NCBI RefSeq assembly: GCF_017874615.1
Contig: NZ_JAGIKV010000037.1
Span: forward strand, 1 to 50,203
DNA from: Paenibacillus xylanexedens
GTDB lineage: Bacteria; Bacillota; Bacilli; Paenibacillales; Paenibacillaceae
Length of the DNA stretch: 50,203 bases
Direction: 5' to 3'
The position numbers and the translations under genes are program-made. Numbering within the stretch: the stretch's first letter is position 1; each line of letters starts with the position of its first letter. Below are positions 36,601 through 43,813 of this stretch, in pieces. The notes beneath the pieces were generated by a model. It was given only the letters and a program-made list of their open reading frames with translations, was not told where the DNA came from and did not search any database.

Positions 36601-37047
36601 TCCGCCGTCCTTAGTTCGGCCATCGGCCGGTTTATCGAGCGGGATAGGCAGATAATCGTTATGCCAGACCGATACAACCTCCGGCTGCATTTGCTCTTTG
36701 CCTGCAATAACGGTGGAGATCTGATATTGCGAGCTGTCGAAACCAGTGGTGTCCACATAGTTCGTCACATCGCTTATGGGTGATGCGTTCACTTTGGTTC
36801 CGTTTTTATATATATTAAAAGCGATATCATCTGGGTCGTTGTTTAAATACCTCCAGCTTAAAAAAACGCCGTTGTCTACAAGAACCGCAACCAACCCCCG
36901 GTTAAGATACTCAGCTTGGCGACCCGGCTGGCTGCTTGATGACTCTGCACGTATCGGCGCCGGAGGAACAGCCAGTGAAATAACCATAAGGAGTGCTAAA
37001 AAAGATACAAACATCGATTTCTGGATGGAAACAGTTCTTCGGATCAT
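30664..37047 (-). CDS. Giant secreted PL11 rhamnogalacturonan lyase fused to two SGNH acetylesterase modules
   Basis: A 2127-residue extracellular pectin-degrading protein. Signal peptide 1-34. About 45-655 is a PL11 rhamnogalacturonan lyase (NRGLVAVLVDNGVFLSWR, repeated DLDGDG calcium loops, GHGDAMHAG, QADILGDWREELLLR). About 656-1008 is a carbohydrate-binding-like segment plus a CE12-type SGNH esterase: Ser798 (AGDSTM), HND at 865-867, DNTH with His983. About 1025-1240 is a concanavalin-like module; 1248-1310 is a helical FIVAR-like repeat. About 1318-1675 is a second binding segment plus SGNH unit: Ser1472 (ASDST), HND 1540-1542, His1647. Ig-like modules follow (1685-1842), then a FIMAH-like helical segment (1845-1930), then two repeats starting near 1938 and 2036 (MNLWWG). 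ATG 37047 follows AAGGAGG. It should cleave the rhamnogalacturonan-I backbone and remove acetyl groups. Confidence 0.92.
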   Translation of the reverse strand: MIRRTVSIQKSMFVSFLALLMVISLAVPPAPIRAESSSSQPGRQAEYLNRGLVAVLVDNGVFLSWRYLNNDPDDIAFNIYKNGTKVNASPISDVTNYVDTTGFDSSQYQISTVIAGKEQMQPEVVSVWHNDYLPIPLDKPADGRTKDGGTYSYYAGDASVADLDGDGEYEIVFLWSPSNSKDNSQAGYTGNVYIDAIKLDGTKLWRIDLGVNIRAGAHYTQLMVYDLDGNGKAEVVVKTADGTKDGQGTVIGDGTKDYRNDGGYILSGPEYLTLFNGETGAAVSTVNYDPPRGNVNDWGDGYGNRVDRFLGAIAYLDGTKPSVVMSRGYYTRTVLVAYDYVGGELVKRWTFDTNEAGSQYQSQGNHNLSVLDVDKDGKDEIMFGALAIDDDGSLLYSTGLGHGDAMHAGQLDPNREGYQVVSVHEHSDAAYGLEMRNAATGEILWGEKTGFDTGRGMSADIDPNYPGYESWATTITNGQSVPVTNTYSAAGEAIYTVEEGPKTANFAIWWDGDLQRELLDHEWDNSTAKGIPLIYKWDYQNKKLNEIFRTTGTLTNNHTKGNPALQADILGDWREELLLRSEDSSEYRLYTTTIPSDYRIPTLMQDPVYRLGVAWQNVAYNQPPHTGFYLGAEATAFPKADLALTREAEMLEPVYRFNFGTETASGSTNIQDTLYAQDPGYGFKDTSGVTVGANQVSVATGTTFAVDLSNANYKVSLRLGDNANDSNVGVKSEFVQKLAVTNVTPGAPLEYSYDIAVVDGQLDLLFTGTAIDIQDVIIEKYPEKAAGAATTIYMAGDSTMQSYSGAQAPQEGWGQQFGRYFSNGAVVVNDAIGGRSSKSFMVDGRLDTILQRIKPGDFFFISFGHNDASAGIPDRYASPEDYKIYLARYVNGAKQRGATPVLLTPVGRRDFNTVTQEFNVSFPAYVQAAKEVAEEQDVPLIDLSKLSIAYYDKIGNTATEKVFLYANPGEYPKYPNGINDNTHFSSYGAQKIAGLVAGAVKDMELSISSLVIDPDISEPEPEPEAQLYEEDFEGDAANYQYAMVNATGIAGTMTGTVVDQSGNKVLSVAGSGSGNRAKVFRLFDAVNGDQVNVNFDWQSGNVSAYPSEGHLTIQDSNENALFTLYTKTGSTKIHYFVGAYNPDYGTGDTAIPEGGTSTDISKNQWVNVDATVNFAEKTLDLTLTNLADPTVTQTIADISLSSGAYADNVRSMRFLGTRKGGGGTLNWTTQIDNVRIEGTQLSSESGDQTALIALYDEIKALNLSNYTDASKAVVNRALAAAEAIFNTEATQAKVDHTFNMLTVAKDSLTSEPSEEISEYKFDFGSGGAADGYIKVDAKRAYIEGNGYGFADTALTKDENRETGDLLKEDFTRVNGTSFLAEMEPANYRVTMTIGDAEELTSTNVVVEQMTKLPLTSIAKGEFKEITYDVALIDGVFNFNFTGNAPKINALKLERLPDHSASDKPVIYLASDSTVANYAENYRPQAGWGETLGEYFDPNEVSIDNRAVGGLSSKTFLVGGYLNDILLDIQEGDYLFMQWSHNDSTPSRPERYLTPEQFKVYLKEYINGALQRGAIPVLVTPVNRRDFTGEVLNKSFPEYVQAMKETAQETETLIIDLNQASWEHFQELGTEGTKSIFMWVGTTEDNTHLQMNGAIKVSELVARLVKELKIPLSDFVTLEGESPEQGAPHTTATVEGESQNDWYTSPVQVTFTASDEDSDIEGTYYQINGGETVSGTQLTLTEEGTHTITYWSVDVDGNQESEQSLSISIDLVPPTIEIHGQTEYTIDQQVEIGYTASDSVSGVEEPEGVLLDTPAYTLEPGLNQVTATVSDLAGWEQTVEYRFGVIATFDSLINLTNAFADESTDPNAGVLADQLTNTLQQAKQATNDREGAKARQLLAFYGNDVQAARGTVFTDEQTSVLIKWEEWLHQTTPLANGAPGTPVLSDNNGYDTGLKDGDYTITMNLWWGNNGNQFKLYENGELIKEISLVDQSPSAQSVQVDMTGKKNGTYIYTGELINALGSTMSVPLTVIVTDASPGQAVLSNDNWDGDGNYNVTMNLWWGTNATEYELYENGVSIDTQSLQSHSPGAQSAVTSISGRVPGIYEYEAVLRNSSGETRSHKLNVTVRE

Positions 37048-37150
37048 TCGATTAACTCCTCCTTATCTAAAAATTCATTTTTAGAATCATCAGTTCGATC
37101 CTGCCCTGCTTGTTGTCATATGAACACAATTTACAGCCACCTCCTTTTTA

Positions 37151-37196
37151 TGTTACCGCTTACATTTATCTTACAGGTCTAAAAAAAGACAGACAA
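37151..37196 (-). promoter_or_regulatory. Promoter and cre of the pectinase gene
   Basis: On the minus strand TTGTCT (37191-37196), a 17-nt spacer and TAAGAT (37168-37173) form a plausible promoter. ATGTAAGCGGTAACA (37151-37165) matches the cre consensus at every position and covers the expected transcription start. CcpA bound there would block initiation. Confidence 0.65.
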
Positions 37197-37218
37197 TCTA
37201 AAAAATGTGACGTATTAT
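37190..37218 (+). promoter_or_regulatory. Promoter of the divergent AraC gene
   Basis: CAGACA (37190-37195), a 17-nt spacer and TATTAT (37213-37218). The -35 overlaps the -35 of the opposite pectinase promoter, so the two promoters compete for polymerase. Confidence 0.5.
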
Positions 37219-37255
37219 ATAAGATAATTGACTTTTTTAGAAAGGAGATGAAACG

Positions 37256-38128
37256 ATGGTTCATACGGTTTCTTATGCTTTTCGTAATGACGATACATCA
37301 ATCATGACACTGGACTCTATTGGATGGCAGATCGTCTCTAGCGAGGAATATCGTTGTCCAAGTGATGATAGACCGGACCCGGGGCACGTCGTTTTTCAAT
37401 ACACACTTAATGGCCAGGGGTATCTGGATATTGACAATCAAACGCTTCCTTTACCAAAGGGACATGCCCTACTTGTCAAAATTGCAGGAGAACATTGCTA
37501 TTACTATAAACAAGAGAACAACGAGCCATGGGAATTTATATGGATCAACATTCGCGGGGATGAAGCTAACCGAATTTGGGATATGATGCATGATAATGAG
37601 GGACATGTCATTCGACGAAACGCGGACTCTCCCTTGATTCAAGAGTTATGGCAAATTATCCATTTGATTCATCAAGAGAAGGTTACGGACAAGTATCGCT
37701 TGTCCATGCAAATCTATCGGTGGTTGCTTATCCTGGTACAGACGAGTCGGGATGCGGAGAAGGACATCGGCGCCCTATCCATAACAACGATTGAGAAATG
37801 CAAAAAGTTCATCCGAGAGAATTATGCATCTCCATTAACGTTGGATCTTCTAGCCAGTCATTGCGATATCAATAAACACTACTTGTGCAGGTTATTTCAG
37901 AAATCCGAGAAAACATCACCGTTAGCCTATCTCAAAGACAGACGCATTGAGGTTGCAATCCGACTACTCCGCACAACGGAACTTCCGATTTCTCAAATTG
38001 GTCAACAATGCGGGTTTGAGAGTCCCAGCTATTTCGGCAAAGTTTTCCGGCAATATATGTCCATGTCTCCCAAAGAATACCGCTTGAATAAGTTAGAGTT
38101 TCCTTATGAGGCCATCTATTATGAATAG
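37256..38128 (+). CDS. AraC-family regulator, cupin-type sensor
   Basis: Cytoplasmic regulator (290 residues). The N-terminal half is a cupin-like sugar-sensing domain (DPGHVVFQYTLNGQGYLDID, LPKGHALLVKIAGEHCYYY). The C-terminal 100 residues hold the two AraC helix-turn-helix motifs (LDLLASHCDINKHYLCRLF; ISQIGQQCGFESPSYFGKVF) ending in the usual PKEYR. ATG 37256 follows AAAGGAGATGAAACG. It is divergent from the giant rhamnogalacturonan lyase gene, with overlapping promoters, so it is the likely activator of that gene. Confidence 0.93.
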   Translation: MVHTVSYAFRNDDTSIMTLDSIGWQIVSSEEYRCPSDDRPDPGHVVFQYTLNGQGYLDIDNQTLPLPKGHALLVKIAGEHCYYYKQENNEPWEFIWINIRGDEANRIWDMMHDNEGHVIRRNADSPLIQELWQIIHLIHQEKVTDKYRLSMQIYRWLLILVQTSRDAEKDIGALSITTIEKCKKFIRENYASPLTLDLLASHCDINKHYLCRLFQKSEKTSPLAYLKDRRIEVAIRLLRTTELPISQIGQQCGFESPSYFGKVFRQYMSMSPKEYRLNKLEFPYEAIYYE

Positions 38129-38186
38129 CTAAAATCGCTGTTTGCTAGTAGTCCTTGGATTGGGAACTGCTCTTATACCAATACAA

Positions 38187-38212
38187 TAAAAAAAGCCGCT
38201 AGAATAGCGACT
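38187..38212 (-). terminator. Terminator after the SDR gene
   Basis: The 8-bp stem AGTCGCTA / TAGCGGCT (loop TTC, one wobble) is followed on the minus strand by TTTTTTT. It lies about 47 nt past the SDR stop. On the plus strand it may also end the AraC transcript, with CTTTTAA following. Confidence 0.85.
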
Positions 38213-38259
38213 TTTAATGGGACTATGTTATTTCTTGTGTGCTTCGACAATTGCTACAC

Positions 38260-38997
38260 TTATTGAACAGTGTATCCTCCGTCTATGATCAGGCTATTTC
38301 CTGTCATATATGAAGAATCGTCGCTAGCTAGGAACAGAACGGCTTTTGCCATCTCATCTGCTTGACCCAGACGTTTCATTGGTGTTGCCGCTGAAAGTGC
38401 TTGTTTGCTCTCTTCCGGGATAATTGGTGTATCGATAAAGCCTGGGCAAAGGGAGTTCACCCGAATATTCTGCTCAGCATACTCCAGCGCCAGCGAACGA
38501 GTCAGGTTTACAACGCCGCCTTTAGCTGCATTGTATGCTGCTGAACCAGGCGAACCAACCCATCCGTACATGGAAGCCGTGTTGACGATTGTACCTCCAC
38601 CAATTTTGAGCATTTCGCGAATCGATTCACGAGCGACCAAAAATACGCCGTCCAGATCAACATTGACTGTATTGCGCCATTCGGCATAATCAAGCTCATG
38701 CGTCGGATGAACACGTCCGATTCCCGCATTGTTGAATACGATATCCACTTGACCAAATGCTTCTACGGTTTGTTTGAAAATCTCAGAAACCTCTTCTTCA
38801 CTTGTTATGTTTGCTTTAATAAAGAGAGCCTCTGCTTTAAGCGCTTTCAGTTCCTGCTCAAACGCCTTACCTTTTTCTTCATTCAGATCCACCAAGACCA
38901 CTTTAGCTCCTTCGGAAACGAATAAGCGAGCTGTCGCTGCACCAATCCCGGATGCTCCTCCTGTGATGACTGCAACTTTATCTTGAAGTTTGCCCAT
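38260..38997 (-). CDS. Short-chain dehydrogenase/reductase
   Basis: Classical cytoplasmic SDR (245 residues). The nucleotide-binding TGGASGIG is at 12-19. Asp37 ends the second strand (VVLVDLNE) and points to NAD(H) rather than NADP(H). The NNAG motif is at 89-92 and the catalytic triad is Ser142, Tyr155 and Lys159 (YNAAK). The C-terminal IDGGYTVQ is typical. ATG 38997 follows GGGGGA by 7 nt. It is divergent from a TetR gene whose operators flank both starts, so induction by the substrate is likely. The family includes 3-oxoacyl reductases and sugar 1-dehydrogenases, and the substrate cannot be fixed. Confidence 0.9.
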   Translation of the reverse strand: MGKLQDKVAVITGGASGIGAATARLFVSEGAKVVLVDLNEEKGKAFEQELKALKAEALFIKANITSEEEVSEIFKQTVEAFGQVDIVFNNAGIGRVHPTHELDYAEWRNTVNVDLDGVFLVARESIREMLKIGGGTIVNTASMYGWVGSPGSAAYNAAKGGVVNLTRSLALEYAEQNIRVNSLCPGFIDTPIIPEESKQALSAATPMKRLGQADEMAKAVLFLASDDSSYMTGNSLIIDGGYTVQ

Positions 38998-39025
38998 GAA
39001 TAAATCCCCCAGTATAATATTTTGA

Positions 39026-39050
39026 ATAGCGCCTATATAAATAGTGCTAT
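39026..39050. promoter_or_regulatory. Candidate operator in the SDR promoter
   Basis: ATAGC...GCTAT arms 15 nt apart, each part of a smaller dyad (ATAGTGCTAT on the right). On the minus strand it covers a TATATA that would be the SDR -10, with TTGTAA 18 nt upstream as -35. A TetR-family repressor bound here would block the SDR promoter. Confidence 0.45.
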
Positions 39051-39114
39051 ATGATGTTTACAAAACTAATTTTATGCTTAAAATTGTAACATTCCAATCA
39101 TTAAGATGTGACCA

Positions 39115-39156
39115 AGTGTCTACCTCGTAGACACTATATAAAACTATGTCTATATT
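39115..39156 (+). promoter_or_regulatory. TetR gene promoter with a palindromic operator over its -35
   Basis: TAGACA (39128-39133), a 17-nt spacer and TATATT (39151-39156) form a good promoter. The -35 lies inside a palindrome with perfect 9-bp arms (AGTGTCTAC and its inverse, 3-nt centre, 39115-39135), suggesting autoregulation. Confidence 0.65.
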
Positions 39157-39173
39157 TATAGGAGTTTTTTTGA

Positions 39174-39788
39174 ATGAATAATGAACTTATTGTGACATCT
39201 CAACATCGTAATCGAACAAAGGAGCACCTAAAAACTGCTCTGATTCAGCTCATTAAGAAAAAAGGATTCCATGGTGTTTCTGTCAAAGACATCGTTGATC
39301 AGGCGGGTTATAATCGCAGCACGTTTTATTTACACTACCAGGATAAATATATTCTCGCCGAAGAGTTGCTGAGTATGACACTCGAAGGATTGAGGGGCGC
39401 AGTAGGTAAACCCTATTGGCACGGTCAAAAGGTTTCAACAAACAAGCTGGATGCCGAATCTTTTCAAATCGTGGATTATATCTACGAGCACCGTGACTTC
39501 TTCGAACTGATTCAATACGATGATACGTTACCCGGTCTACATACAGGCTTTCCACAAACCATACTCAAAATCTATCAGGAGCAATTTGTCTTTGAGACGA
39601 TCAACAACTCCCCAGTGAACATGGACTATTTCAAGTACTATACCGCCTACGGTTTTTTTGGACTGTTGAACAATTGGATATTAAGCGGATATCGTGAATC
39701 ACGTGAGGCATTTATCAAAAACGTGATTGAACTCACCAAAACGCATATTCACTCTTTTCATTATGTCGGTAACACGTTTGATGCATGA
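39174..39788 (+). CDS. TetR-family transcriptional regulator
   Basis: Cytoplasmic repressor-type protein (204 residues). The N-terminal helix-turn-helix reads LIQLIKKKGFHGVSVKDIVDQAGYNRSTFYLHYQDK, given here as the family blocks VKDIVDQAG and STFYLHYQDK. The C-terminal ligand domain resembles the type found in DhaS-like TetR regulators (FELIQYDD, YYTAYGFFGLLNNWI). ATG 39174 follows AGGAG. It is divergent from the SDR gene, its most likely target. Confidence 0.93.
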   Translation: MNNELIVTSQHRNRTKEHLKTALIQLIKKKGFHGVSVKDIVDQAGYNRSTFYLHYQDKYILAEELLSMTLEGLRGAVGKPYWHGQKVSTNKLDAESFQIVDYIYEHRDFFELIQYDDTLPGLHTGFPQTILKIYQEQFVFETINNSPVNMDYFKYYTAYGFFGLLNNWILSGYRESREAFIKNVIELTKTHIHSFHYVGNTFDA

Positions 39789-39821
39789 TCACGAGTAAGT
39801 TGATTAATTAGGTACATACAT

Positions 39822-39849
39822 AAAAAAGTCACTAGATAAGCGACTTTTT
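39822..39849 (+). terminator. Terminator after the TetR gene
   Basis: AAAAAGTC pairs with GACTTTTT around a loop that can form two more pairs (CT/AG). It is followed by GGG rather than more T, but the T run is in the stem. It lies 33 nt after the stop codon. Confidence 0.65.
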
Positions 39850-40142
39850 GGGCTGAGTTAAGTGCTATTCTTTATGGAGATCATTTAATTCTCAAAATTA
39901 CGATGAACGATATGTCTGTATCTCAAAACAATCTCTCTAAAAACAAAAAAACGGTACATTGTACATTATTGTACAGATCAATAGCACTCTCCATATATTT
40001 TAATGTACGAAGTGTATCAACTGATCATATGGAATAATGTGCCTTTTCAAAATTAAAACCCGCTGATGAATTTTGATTTCACATGGATAAATATGTGATT
40101 TGGTCCTCTTTGGATTATCCCCTGCTCCTTCCAAGAAGACCG
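39850..40142. other. AT-rich intergenic region with small inverted repeats
   Basis: No gene is seen between the converging TetR and GH43 genes. It contains TGTACA-TTAT-TGTACA at 39960-39975 with an adjacent GTAC-ATT-GTAC, and TCACAT / ATGTGA at 40078-40097. The latter is 46 nt beyond the GH43 stop and may act as a weak end-of-operon hairpin, though no T run follows it. Confidence 0.5.
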
Positions 40143-41759
40143 TCACATGTTTTCCAATACACCAGCTGCATGCTTTGTTTCTTTATACATAAAGTAATCA
40201 AAATCGGCATATTTGCGGGTTCCACCAAGATCCTGCACACAAAGACCGATATAGGTTCCCGTAAACCGGATATACTTCGGAGATTCATCGGACAGATGTG
40301 TGATATCAACCCACCCGCCTGCAGTATTCCAGGATGAATCACTATTTATTGCATAATAAAAGCGGGCGCGATCTTGATCCACCACAGCCTTTAAACGGAG
40401 CGTGCTCACCGAATCTAGCGGAATATCCTCCAGCAGTTCGTCGTATACCCCGTATTTGGACTGAATAATTCCCAAGCAGAGCCCTTTCTCTTCATGATAA
40501 GTTACACGTAAGTAGAGATAGTCCTGGGTATCGTAGTACAAAATCAATCCTGCCATTTGCTGTGGATGGTCCGGCGCAAATTCCAGACACGTCTCGGCTT
40601 CACACTCCAAGGCCTGAAGTCTCCGAGCGATCATGCTTTGCCTGTGCGTTGAACTCATCGACTCCATGCCGTGCAATCGTAAGTAACCGGGGCGTTCCGT
40701 CAAGCTTAGCCAATTCGAATGGGGTGGAATGCGAAGTGTATTCCAATCCTGCCGAAGCTCAAAGTGATCGAAATGATCCATTTCAGCAATCGACTCAAAC
40801 GGATGGGACTGGATCATCGGTGCAGGCACCTGAACCTCCGGATATCGGTCACCGCTCGCAAGTCTCAGCCAGCCGTCCTCACTCCACGTACAGGGCTGAA
40901 GTGCGGTCTCACGTCCAAGAATGCAATATTTGTGCTGAACGGGTCGTCCGACCAGATGAGCCATGTACCATTCGCCGGTATGTGTTTCGACCAGACTACC
41001 GTGGCCTGCCTTTTGCAGAGCTAAATCTGGTCTGCCGTATGAAGTGAGGATCGGATTGACAGGATCGACCTCATAAGGACCTTGTAACGTACGGGAACGT
41101 GCTGCGGTAACCGCATGCTCATAACCGGTTCCACCTTCAGCCGTAATGAGATAATAATAGTCGTTGTGTTTATACAGGTGGGGTGCTTCGGTCAGGCCTA
41201 ATTCTGTTCCCTTAAATATGTTAACGGCCGGTCCGATCATCTTATGTTCCTGGACGGAATATTCCTGAAGAACGATGCCTGCAAACCGATTTTTGCCCTT
41301 ACGGTGATCCCATATCATATTGACCAGCCACTTACGCCCGTCTTCATCATGAAACAGGGAAGGATCAAAACCGCTGCTGTTCAGATACACCGGATCGGAC
41401 CAAGGACCCTCGATATCCGTTGCTGTCACAAGGTAATTGTGGGTATCTTTAAAAGCGCCTACCCGGCTTTTGACATCGGTGTAGATCAGGTAAAACACAC
41501 CGTTGTCGTAACTAAGACAAGGTGCCCATACGCCTCCGGAATTAATGTTGCCCTCCATGTTCAACTGCGTTACACGAGTCAGCGGAGAAGCGATGGGCCG
41601 CCAATGAACCAGATCCCGGGAATGGTGAATCCGTACACCAGGGAACCATTCAAAGGTGGAAGTGGCGATATAATAATCCTCCCCCGCTCGGCAGATGGAC
41701 GGATCGGGATGGAAACCGGGAAGGATGGGATTGGTGATCATTTTCTTGATCTTATTCAT
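40143..41759 (-). CDS. GH43 beta-xylosidase (intracellular)
   Basis: Exo-acting inverting glycosidase that trims xylo-oligosaccharides. It has no signal peptide, so substrates must be imported. From ATG 41759 (GGAGG 8 nt upstream) the five-bladed propeller (about 1-320) begins NPILPGFHPDPSICR. The catalytic set is Asp19 (HPDPS), Asp132 (GFDPSLF) and Glu191 (TEAPHLY). The C-terminal beta-sandwich (about 330-535, TCLEFAPDHPQQMAGLILYYD) is the GH43_C2-type module that shapes the xylosidase pocket. It is the last gene of the pentonate operon, 61 nt after the dehydratase, which links xylose release directly to the oxidative pathway. Confidence 0.92.
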   Translation of the reverse strand: MNKIKKMITNPILPGFHPDPSICRAGEDYYIATSTFEWFPGVRIHHSRDLVHWRPIASPLTRVTQLNMEGNINSGGVWAPCLSYDNGVFYLIYTDVKSRVGAFKDTHNYLVTATDIEGPWSDPVYLNSSGFDPSLFHDEDGRKWLVNMIWDHRKGKNRFAGIVLQEYSVQEHKMIGPAVNIFKGTELGLTEAPHLYKHNDYYYLITAEGGTGYEHAVTAARSRTLQGPYEVDPVNPILTSYGRPDLALQKAGHGSLVETHTGEWYMAHLVGRPVQHKYCILGRETALQPCTWSEDGWLRLASGDRYPEVQVPAPMIQSHPFESIAEMDHFDHFELRQDWNTLRIPPHSNWLSLTERPGYLRLHGMESMSSTHRQSMIARRLQALECEAETCLEFAPDHPQQMAGLILYYDTQDYLYLRVTYHEEKGLCLGIIQSKYGVYDELLEDIPLDSVSTLRLKAVVDQDRARFYYAINSDSSWNTAGGWVDITHLSDESPKYIRFTGTYIGLCVQDLGGTRKYADFDYFMYKETKHAAGVLENM

Positions 41760-41820
41760 GGAAGAAACCTCCGGTATGAAATTAATGATCTGTACAACAC
41801 AGATACACAAAAGGTGGGTA

Positions 41821-43797
41821 TCAGTACCAGCCCAGCGCTTTTTTGCCGGCTTCCAGGGCGGTTACGATCCGCTCTACATCATATACATTTCCTCTCCAAG
41901 TCCCACCGCTGACCGATTGCAATGCAGCCCAGAGCTTTGTATCATCCGGCAAAGCTTCATCAGGCCTCATATCTGGATGAAAGGGCCTTTGTGCCAAGAT
42001 GAGAGCACCTTCTTCCGGCGAAAACTCTAGATCGCCTTCTCCGACAAAGTTAATGCTACCCTCCAGCGTGTTACGATCAACCGCGATGTCAATCAGGTCT
42101 CCGTTCCGCAGTTTGCCAATCGGTCCGCCTGCCAACGCTTCGGGGCCAACATGACCAATACACGCTCCGGTGGAAACACCGGAGAACCGGGCATCCGTAA
42201 TTAGAGACACGTATTTGCCAAAAGGCAAATGTTTAAGCGCAGATGTAAGCTGGTACGTCTCCTCCATTCCGGTTCCCGATGGACCTCGCCCGAGAAGCAC
42301 AACAACGTCGCCAGCCAGAATTCCTCCGGTCTTAATCGCATGGATCGCCTCACGTTCGGTGGTAAACACCTTTGCTCTGCCACGATGACGGTATACGCCA
42401 TGCTCATCCAGCACAGCAGGATCAATAGAGGTGGATTTGATGACAGAACCTTCCGGAGCGATATTCCCGGTTGGAAATGTTACGGTCGATGAGATTCCAA
42501 GCCGCTGAGCGTGTTCTACACTCATGATGACACTGTCTGGATCAATGCCGTCCTGCTCTTTTAACTGCTTCCGCATGAGATGACGGCGTTCCGACGATTC
42601 CCACCAGTCCAATACCTGACCCAGTGAAGTACCTGTAACCGTTGGTACAGACTCATCCAACAGACCCAGCTGTCTGAGGTGAAGCATGACCTCTGGTACC
42701 CCTCCAGCCTGAAAGACACGTATGGTCGGATAAAAAATCGGTCCGTTTGGCAGGGCACTCACCAGTCTTGGAACATTCTTGTTGACTTGTATCCAGTCCT
42801 GTACCGTAGGCACGGTTAAACCGGCCGCATGGGCAATTGCCGGTATGTGAAGAAGCAGATTGGTCGATCCGCCAAACGCGGCATGAACGGTCATCGCATT
42901 GCGAATGGATGCATCGGTGACAATGTCTGCCATCCTCATCCCCTGTGACTCCATATGGATGAGTGCACGTGACGATTGGCGCGCCATTTCAAACCAGATG
43001 GGCTGCCCGGAAGGTGCAAGCGCGGCATGTGGCACTGTCATACCCAGTGCCTCTGCTACAACCTGGGCCGTAGCAGCGGTACCTAGAAACTGACAGCCTC
43101 CTCCCGGTGTAGCACAAGCTCGACATCCTAAATCGGACGCCATTTCCAGAGAAATTTCCCCGTTGACGTACCGTGCACCGATGGTCTGAATTTTACCGGC
43201 GTCCTCTCCATCGGTAGGCGGAAGTGTGACGCCACCGGGAACGATTACACCAGGCAATTGAGGCATTCCAGCAAGTGCGAGCATCATCGCTGGAAGACCT
43301 TTGTCACAAGTGGCGACACCAAGCACGCCTTTACGAGTTGGCAGCGAGCGAATCAGTCTGCGAAATACCATAGCGGCATCGTTCCGGTACGGAAGCGAGT
43401 CAAACATGCCGGTCGTCCCCTGTGATCTGCCGTCACACGGATCGCTGACATATCCAGCAAACGGGATTCCTCCCCGGCTTGACAGTTCTTCTGCGGCAGC
43501 CTTCATCAGCAGGCCGACCTCCCAGTGGCCCGTATGGTAACCGAGTGCTGCCGGGCTGCCGTCTTCATTGCGTATGCCACCTTGTGTACTCAAGATCAGA
43601 AATTGTTTTCCGTTCAATTCCCCGGGCTTCCAGCCCATTCCAACATTCTGGGACATGCCGAACAAGTCGCCGCTTGGAGCATTCCGCAGCAAATCATCCG
43701 TTAAAGGCAGACGTCCGGCAGCCCCTGGAGCATGTGCTATGATATCGAAGCAGTTGGACGCGGTCTCTCCCATAATCGACGTAATCTGTTCGTACAT
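41821..43797 (-). CDS. YjhG/YagF-family D-xylonate (pentonate) dehydratase
   Basis: Cytoplasmic Fe-S enzyme of the IlvD/Edd superfamily. It removes water from a sugar acid, here most likely D-xylonate, to give 2-keto-3-deoxy-pentonate. The length (658) and motifs fit the YjhG/YagF branch rather than IlvD (about 560). Putative cluster ligands are Cys121 (SDPCDGR), Cys164 (ATCDKGLP) and Cys235 (PGGGCQFLGTAATAQ). The C-terminal part has VVLLGRGPSGTGMEETYQ and TDARFSGVSTGACIGHVGPEA. ATG 43797 follows GGGAGG. It starts 16 nt after the aldehyde dehydrogenase stop, third in the operon. L-arabonate is the main alternative substrate. Confidence 0.92.
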   Translation of the reverse strand: MYEQITSIMGETASNCFDIIAHAPGAAGRLPLTDDLLRNAPSGDLFGMSQNVGMGWKPGELNGKQFLILSTQGGIRNEDGSPAALGYHTGHWEVGLLMKAAAEELSSRGGIPFAGYVSDPCDGRSQGTTGMFDSLPYRNDAAMVFRRLIRSLPTRKGVLGVATCDKGLPAMMLALAGMPQLPGVIVPGGVTLPPTDGEDAGKIQTIGARYVNGEISLEMASDLGCRACATPGGGCQFLGTAATAQVVAEALGMTVPHAALAPSGQPIWFEMARQSSRALIHMESQGMRMADIVTDASIRNAMTVHAAFGGSTNLLLHIPAIAHAAGLTVPTVQDWIQVNKNVPRLVSALPNGPIFYPTIRVFQAGGVPEVMLHLRQLGLLDESVPTVTGTSLGQVLDWWESSERRHLMRKQLKEQDGIDPDSVIMSVEHAQRLGISSTVTFPTGNIAPEGSVIKSTSIDPAVLDEHGVYRHRGRAKVFTTEREAIHAIKTGGILAGDVVVLLGRGPSGTGMEETYQLTSALKHLPFGKYVSLITDARFSGVSTGACIGHVGPEALAGGPIGKLRNGDLIDIAVDRNTLEGSINFVGEGDLEFSPEEGALILAQRPFHPDMRPDEALPDDTKLWAALQSVSGGTWRGNVYDVERIVTALEAGKKALGWY

Positions 43798-43813
43798 GAT
43801 AGCCTCCCACAGT

